Origin: DATDYQ01 sp035288965
GTDB lineage: Archaea > Nanobdellota > Nanobdellia > SCGC-AAA011-G17 > JAGVZF01
Length of the DNA stretch: 8,547 nt
Assembly (NCBI GenBank): GCA_035288965.1
Contig: DATDYQ010000055.1
Coordinates: 1 to 8,547, forward strand
Direction: 5' to 3'
Shown here: in pieces, positions 6,409 to 8,547 of the stretch
How positions within the stretch are numbered: the first letter of the stretch is position 1
How the letters are laid out: each line of letters begins with the position of its first letter
Notes under the pieces: model-generated
Database searches by the model: none
What the model saw: only the letters and a program-made list of their open reading frames with translations
Told to the model about the DNA's origin: nothing
Position numbers and translations under genes: made by a program

Positions 6409-7188
6409 CACTTTTTCTTCAAGAATTTTAAATACATAATCTCTATCTTCAAATCTTACCATAAAACCAGCTCTGCTAACATTTTTCTTAAATTCACCAT
6501 CAAAATAATAACAAGTACCAATATGTTTATCCAAATCTTTAGCTATAGGTTCAATTAACCTGTTAAAAACATTTAATAAGATTATTATATCATTGTCTTT
6601 CGTTGCAATATAAGTGCTATTATCATTAACAATTAATTCATAAAATGCTAAAGCACATAATCTTTCATCGTTAAACCTGTGTCTTCTTTTTCCATCATTA
6701 ATTAAAGATTCATTAGGTTTCTTAACCCTATACCTTATTCCAATTTCAACAAATAAATTTTCTATCACCTCAAGCTTATCCGGAAATTCAGCTTTATATA
6801 AGTTATTTCTCAGTAAACTCCTTACATTTTTTACTCTGTTTAACAAACAGTCAAAATATTTCATATGCTCCTTAGAATATGTCCTAGGATATTTCGCCCC
6901 TGGACTTCCAAGATATTTAAGATTTACAATTCTAGCAAGATAATGTTCAACAAAATTACTAAATTCCTTTAAACAACCTATGCTGGTAAAAACTCTCTGA
7001 TCAGGATTTTTCAGGTTTTCTATAATACCATTATAAAAACTCTCTTTTCTTTCATAATCAAGAACAAAATCTGTTGTTGATGTAAACGGAACACCATCCC
7101 TTACACTGATATATCCCTCATTTATAGGTTCTGCTAAAAAAGATGTATCTAGCAATATTGTATCTTTATTATCTCCGTTGTCTGACAT
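6403..7188 (-). CDS. PIN-domain nuclease, large form
   Basis: 261-residue soluble protein with the acidic pattern of PIN-fold Mg/Mn-dependent RNases. D14 lies in the first strand (ILLDTSFL), E75 in CLKEF, D174 or E175 in FNDERLCALA, and D198/D200 in IATKDNDI, followed by a hydrophobic strand. The order and the N-terminal 'LLDTSFL' are typical of the family. At 261 residues it is about twice the size of VapC toxins. The extra length comes from about 50 residues between strand 1 and the E75 helix, a Lys/Arg-rich helical insert at about 85-160, and about 55 residues after the core. There is no adjacent co-directional antitoxin-like gene. The ATG at 7188 fits a leaderless transcript from the shared divergent TATA box. 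Its 3' end overlaps CSD2, putting an RNase next to predicted RNA-binding proteins. Substrate is unknown; tRNA, rRNA or mRNA processing and defence are all possible. Confidence 0.75.
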   Translation of the reverse strand: MSDNGDNKDTILLDTSFLAEPINEGYISVRDGVPFTSTTDFVLDYERKESFYNGIIENLKNPDQRVFTSIGCLKEFSNFVEHYLARIVNLKYLGSPGAKYPRTYSKEHMKYFDCLLNRVKNVRSLLRNNLYKAEFPDKLEVIENLFVEIGIRYRVKKPNESLINDGKRRHRFNDERLCALAFYELIVNDNSTYIATKDNDIIILLNVFNRLIEPIAKDLDKHIGTCYYFDGEFKKNVSRAGFMVRFEDRDYVFKILEEKVL

Positions 7189-7211
7189 GCTTATTTACAT
7201 AATCAAAAAGC

Positions 7212-7219
7212 TTTTAAAT
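7212..7219. promoter_or_regulatory. Shared bidirectional TATA box between PIN and DUF1616 genes
   Basis: TTTTAAAT on the + strand reads ATTTAAAA on the - strand. Its centre (about 7215.5) is 25-26 bases before the + strand ATG at 7241 and 27-28 bases before the - strand ATG at 7188. Both flanks are purine-rich in the direction of each gene (AATCAAAAAG on +, AAAAGAATAG on -), resembling BREs. One TBP site may therefore serve both leaderless genes. A second A/T stretch at 7227-7240 is too close to either ATG. Confidence 0.6.
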
Positions 7220-7240
7220 ACTATTCTTTTAAAATATATT

Positions 7241-7606
7241 ATGGAAAAGATATTTAAAGTCTGGCTTGCAGTAATCATTTCATTGATAATAATATCATTT
7301 ATTCTAGCTCCTTTTCTTACAATAACAACATCATTTAGGATAGTATTTGGAACATTATTTGTTTTGTTTATCCCAGGATATTTCATCACATATATTTTCT
7401 TTCCAGAATCAACAAAAGAACATAAAATAGATTCAATAGAAAGAATAACATTAAGTTTTGCACTATCAATAGCAATCGTTCCATTAATAATTTTTTACTT
7501 AAACAGAATTGGAGTAAAAATAAATTTATTAAACTCAATATTAATAATCATTGCAATTATCGTAGCATCATTGGTTATAATATACTTTAAACAAAGAAAG
7601 AATTAA
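7241..7606 (+). CDS. Short DUF1616-like membrane protein
   Basis: 121-residue protein with four predicted membrane helices (about 7-26, 36-54, 70-88 and 97-116). Residues 33-95 carry the DUF1616 (PF07760) N-terminal pattern: RIVFGTLFVLFIPGY (33-47), then a FFPE loop (53-56), then DSIERITLSFALSIAIVPL (64-82). Typical DUF1616 proteins are longer, with an extracytoplasmic domain after the helices. Here only the membrane part is present, ending in a basic tail (KQRKN), so it is a short form or truncated. The open frame extends upstream to an ATG at 7178, but the start at 7241 fits the TATA spacing, avoids running into the PIN gene, and begins with a normal short basic N-terminus. Function is unknown; family members are often found near surface-glycan genes, which fits region 1. 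Confidence 0.75.
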   Translation: MEKIFKVWLAVIISLIIISFILAPFLTITTSFRIVFGTLFVLFIPGYFITYIFFPESTKEHKIDSIERITLSFALSIAIVPLIIFYLNRIGVKINLLNSILIIIAIIVASLVIIYFKQRKN

Positions 7607-7989
7607 ATTCCCCTTATTCTAAATCGAAAAGGCACAACCATAGTCAACACTTTTATATTATAAATGTTTTTTAATCTTGTACATTCAAGTTTAAAACCCA
7701 TATTCTCACAAACCTTTTCCAATGATTCAAAATCAGAAACAAATCTCTTCTTTAGATCATCAATTGCATCATCTCTCTTACTAAAATCTACATGATAATA
7801 AAAATCTAAAGCACATTCTCCAATTTCTAACTCATGATCTAATCTACTGTCAGGAAATCCATCTCTCACACCATAATAATCAAAATTTAGAGGAACAACA
7901 CATGCAAGTGAATCTTTAACAACATTCATCCCGTTATCACTAACACATATTTCATAACTTCCATGTTTTTTTATTTGTAATATCTTCAT
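7603..7989 (-). CDS. Hypothetical protein, 128 residues
   Basis: Not recognised. A soluble protein that appears to be alpha/beta: strands in the first half (ILQIKKHG, YEICVSDNG, ACVVPLNFDYYG), a loop GVRDGFPDSR (40-49), a strand ALDFYYHVDF (60-69), one long amphipathic helix (about 71-98, Lys/Glu/Asp-rich) and a final strand region VVPFRFRIRGI. The order is reminiscent of small ferredoxin-like folds, but there is no signature to support a named family. The ATG is supported by a TATA-like element about 27 bases upstream. The stop shares TTAA with the convergent DUF1616 gene, a 4-base overlap. Three cysteines are scattered and show no metal-site spacing. Confidence 0.72.
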   Translation of the reverse strand: MKILQIKKHGSYEICVSDNGMNVVKDSLACVVPLNFDYYGVRDGFPDSRLDHELEIGECALDFYYHVDFSKRDDAIDDLKKRFVSDFESLEKVCENMGFKLECTRLKNIYNIKVLTMVVPFRFRIRGI

Positions 7990-8010
7990 ATTAACAACCC
8001 TGTTTAATAA

Positions 8011-8018
8011 CCTTATAA
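8011..8018 (-). promoter_or_regulatory. TATA box for the 128-residue gene
   Basis: Read on the - strand, TTATAAGG preceded by AGATAAATA lies centred about 25 bases before the ATG at 7989, with no Shine-Dalgarno motif between. It follows the stop of the upstream minus-strand gene by about 14 bases, so the two minus-strand genes appear to be separate units. Confidence 0.55.
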
Positions 8019-8031
8019 TATTTATCTTTGA

Positions 8032-8547
8032 TTATTTTGTTATATAATCTTCTAATTTTTTAGTTATAGAATAAAAAATTTCATCCAAGAGTTCATTGGG
8101 CAATACTAGTCTCTGTTCATTGCCAGCATATTTTAAAGAAGTTTTATAATTCATAGAATAATTCTCTGAAGAATCCACTTCAGCAAGACCAACAGCCCCA
8201 TCAGAGGAAATCTCCCAATCAATATGATTATAATAATAACTAACACTTTCTCTTTTTATTCTTAGGGGGGATAACTGTATAGTTATTTTCTTTCTTTCAC
8301 CCAATATTCTTGCCGATCTTGTTAATTTTACTGTTCCTATTATGTTTCCCTGACGAAACTCTAAATTTAATGCTTCTCCAAGATAAGACACTTCTATTCC
8401 ATTTTCTTGTACGGTAATTTTATTTTCTAAATATTCTGGTAAATGAGTAACAATAGGAAGGGTCTTTATTTGCTCAGGAGCTACAACTTTCTCTTCTAAG
8501 CTGACTTCACTTTTAGGTAATTTTTTTAATTCATCATCTATTGGCAT
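8032..8547 (-). CDS. Hypothetical protein, 171 residues, start at window edge
   Basis: Not recognised. The ATG is the last three bases of the window, so the upstream region cannot be examined and the protein could be longer. Residues 1-40 are charged, Pro/Glu/Lys-rich and probably disordered. Residues about 43-140 look beta-rich (KITVQENGIEVSYLG, LNLEFRQGNIIGTVKL, KKITIQLSPLRI, YYYNHIDWEIS). The last 20 residues form a helix (NELLDEIFYSITKKLEDYI). There is no signal peptide, membrane helix or catalytic motif. It lies in tandem with the 128-residue gene, 42 bases apart, but that gene appears to have its own promoter. Confidence 0.7.
   Translation of the reverse strand: MPIDDELKKLPKSEVSLEEKVVAPEQIKTLPIVTHLPEYLENKITVQENGIEVSYLGEALNLEFRQGNIIGTVKLTRSARILGERKKITIQLSPLRIKRESVSYYYNHIDWEISSDGAVGLAEVDSSENYSMNYKTSLKYAGNEQRLVLPNELLDEIFYSITKKLEDYITK

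Noticed and set aside
6403..7188. VapBC-type toxin-antitoxin system
   Set aside because: The PIN protein is about twice VapC size and no small co-directional antitoxin gene precedes it; the divergent neighbour is a membrane protein.
7178..7240. Upstream ATG at 7178 as start of the DUF1616 gene
   Set aside because: It would overlap the PIN gene start, include the TATA box in the coding region and add a leader unlike family members; the ATG at 7241 fits the promoter spacing.
7195..7389. Minus-strand open frame of 64 codons opposite the DUF1616 gene
   Set aside because: It overlaps the promoter and the conserved membrane motifs of the DUF1616 gene in antisense and has no recognisable content.
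7603..8547. Possible paralogy of the two minus-strand hypothetical proteins (YYHVDF versus YYNHIDW)
   Set aside because: The match is a single short aromatic segment with different predicted structure on both sides; no collinear blocks support it.
1..8547. CRISPR array, tRNA or rRNA genes, insertion sequences
   Set aside because: No intergenic space exceeds about 60 bases, and no regularly spaced repeats, cloverleaf-like segments or transposase motifs were seen.

Overview
The window is strongly A+T-rich, densely packed DNA, read here as archaeal, most likely from a small-genome (DPANN-type, Woesearchaeota/Pacearchaeota-like) lineage. The main evidence is promoter architecture. Nearly every gene or gene pair has an archaeal TATA-like element (TTTATAAG, TTTAAAAG, TTTATATA and similar) centred about 25-28 bases before its ATG, with no Shine-Dalgarno motif in between, which implies leaderless transcripts. 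The families present also fit: a short DUF1616 membrane protein, a MOP/RfbX-type flippase and a free-standing LAGLIDADG endonuclease. The lineage is an inference; no rRNA or marker gene is present.

Region 1 (1-3971, + strand) looks like a cell-surface glycan locus. It holds a GT-C-like polytopic membrane protein (5' end outside the window) and a 12-14 helix polysaccharide flippase. A LAGLIDADG homing-endonuclease gene with its own promoter and a C-terminal helix-turn-helix-like tail sits between them.

Region 2 (4031-7188) is an accessory cluster of mostly unrecognised genes. An orphan 295-residue protein is followed by two cold-shock-domain-like (OB-fold) proteins that flank two further small proteins, and those two also appear to be paralogs of each other. 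The order is therefore CSD1-P1-P2-CSD2, a nested A-B-B'-A' arrangement. A PIN-domain nuclease on the opposite strand runs tail to tail into CSD2 with a 6-base overlap. Together these suggest an RNA-binding/RNA-processing module. That role is a hypothesis from domain content, and this is the best candidate here for an undescribed system.

Region 3 (7189-8547) starts with a 52-base divergent promoter in which one near-symmetric TATA element is correctly placed for both the PIN gene (- strand) and a short DUF1616-like membrane protein (+ strand). The DUF1616 gene meets an unrecognised minus-strand gene at a shared TTAA stop. A second unrecognised minus-strand gene follows and reaches the window edge.

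No intergenic gap exceeds about 60 bases. I see no tRNA, rRNA, CRISPR array or insertion sequence.
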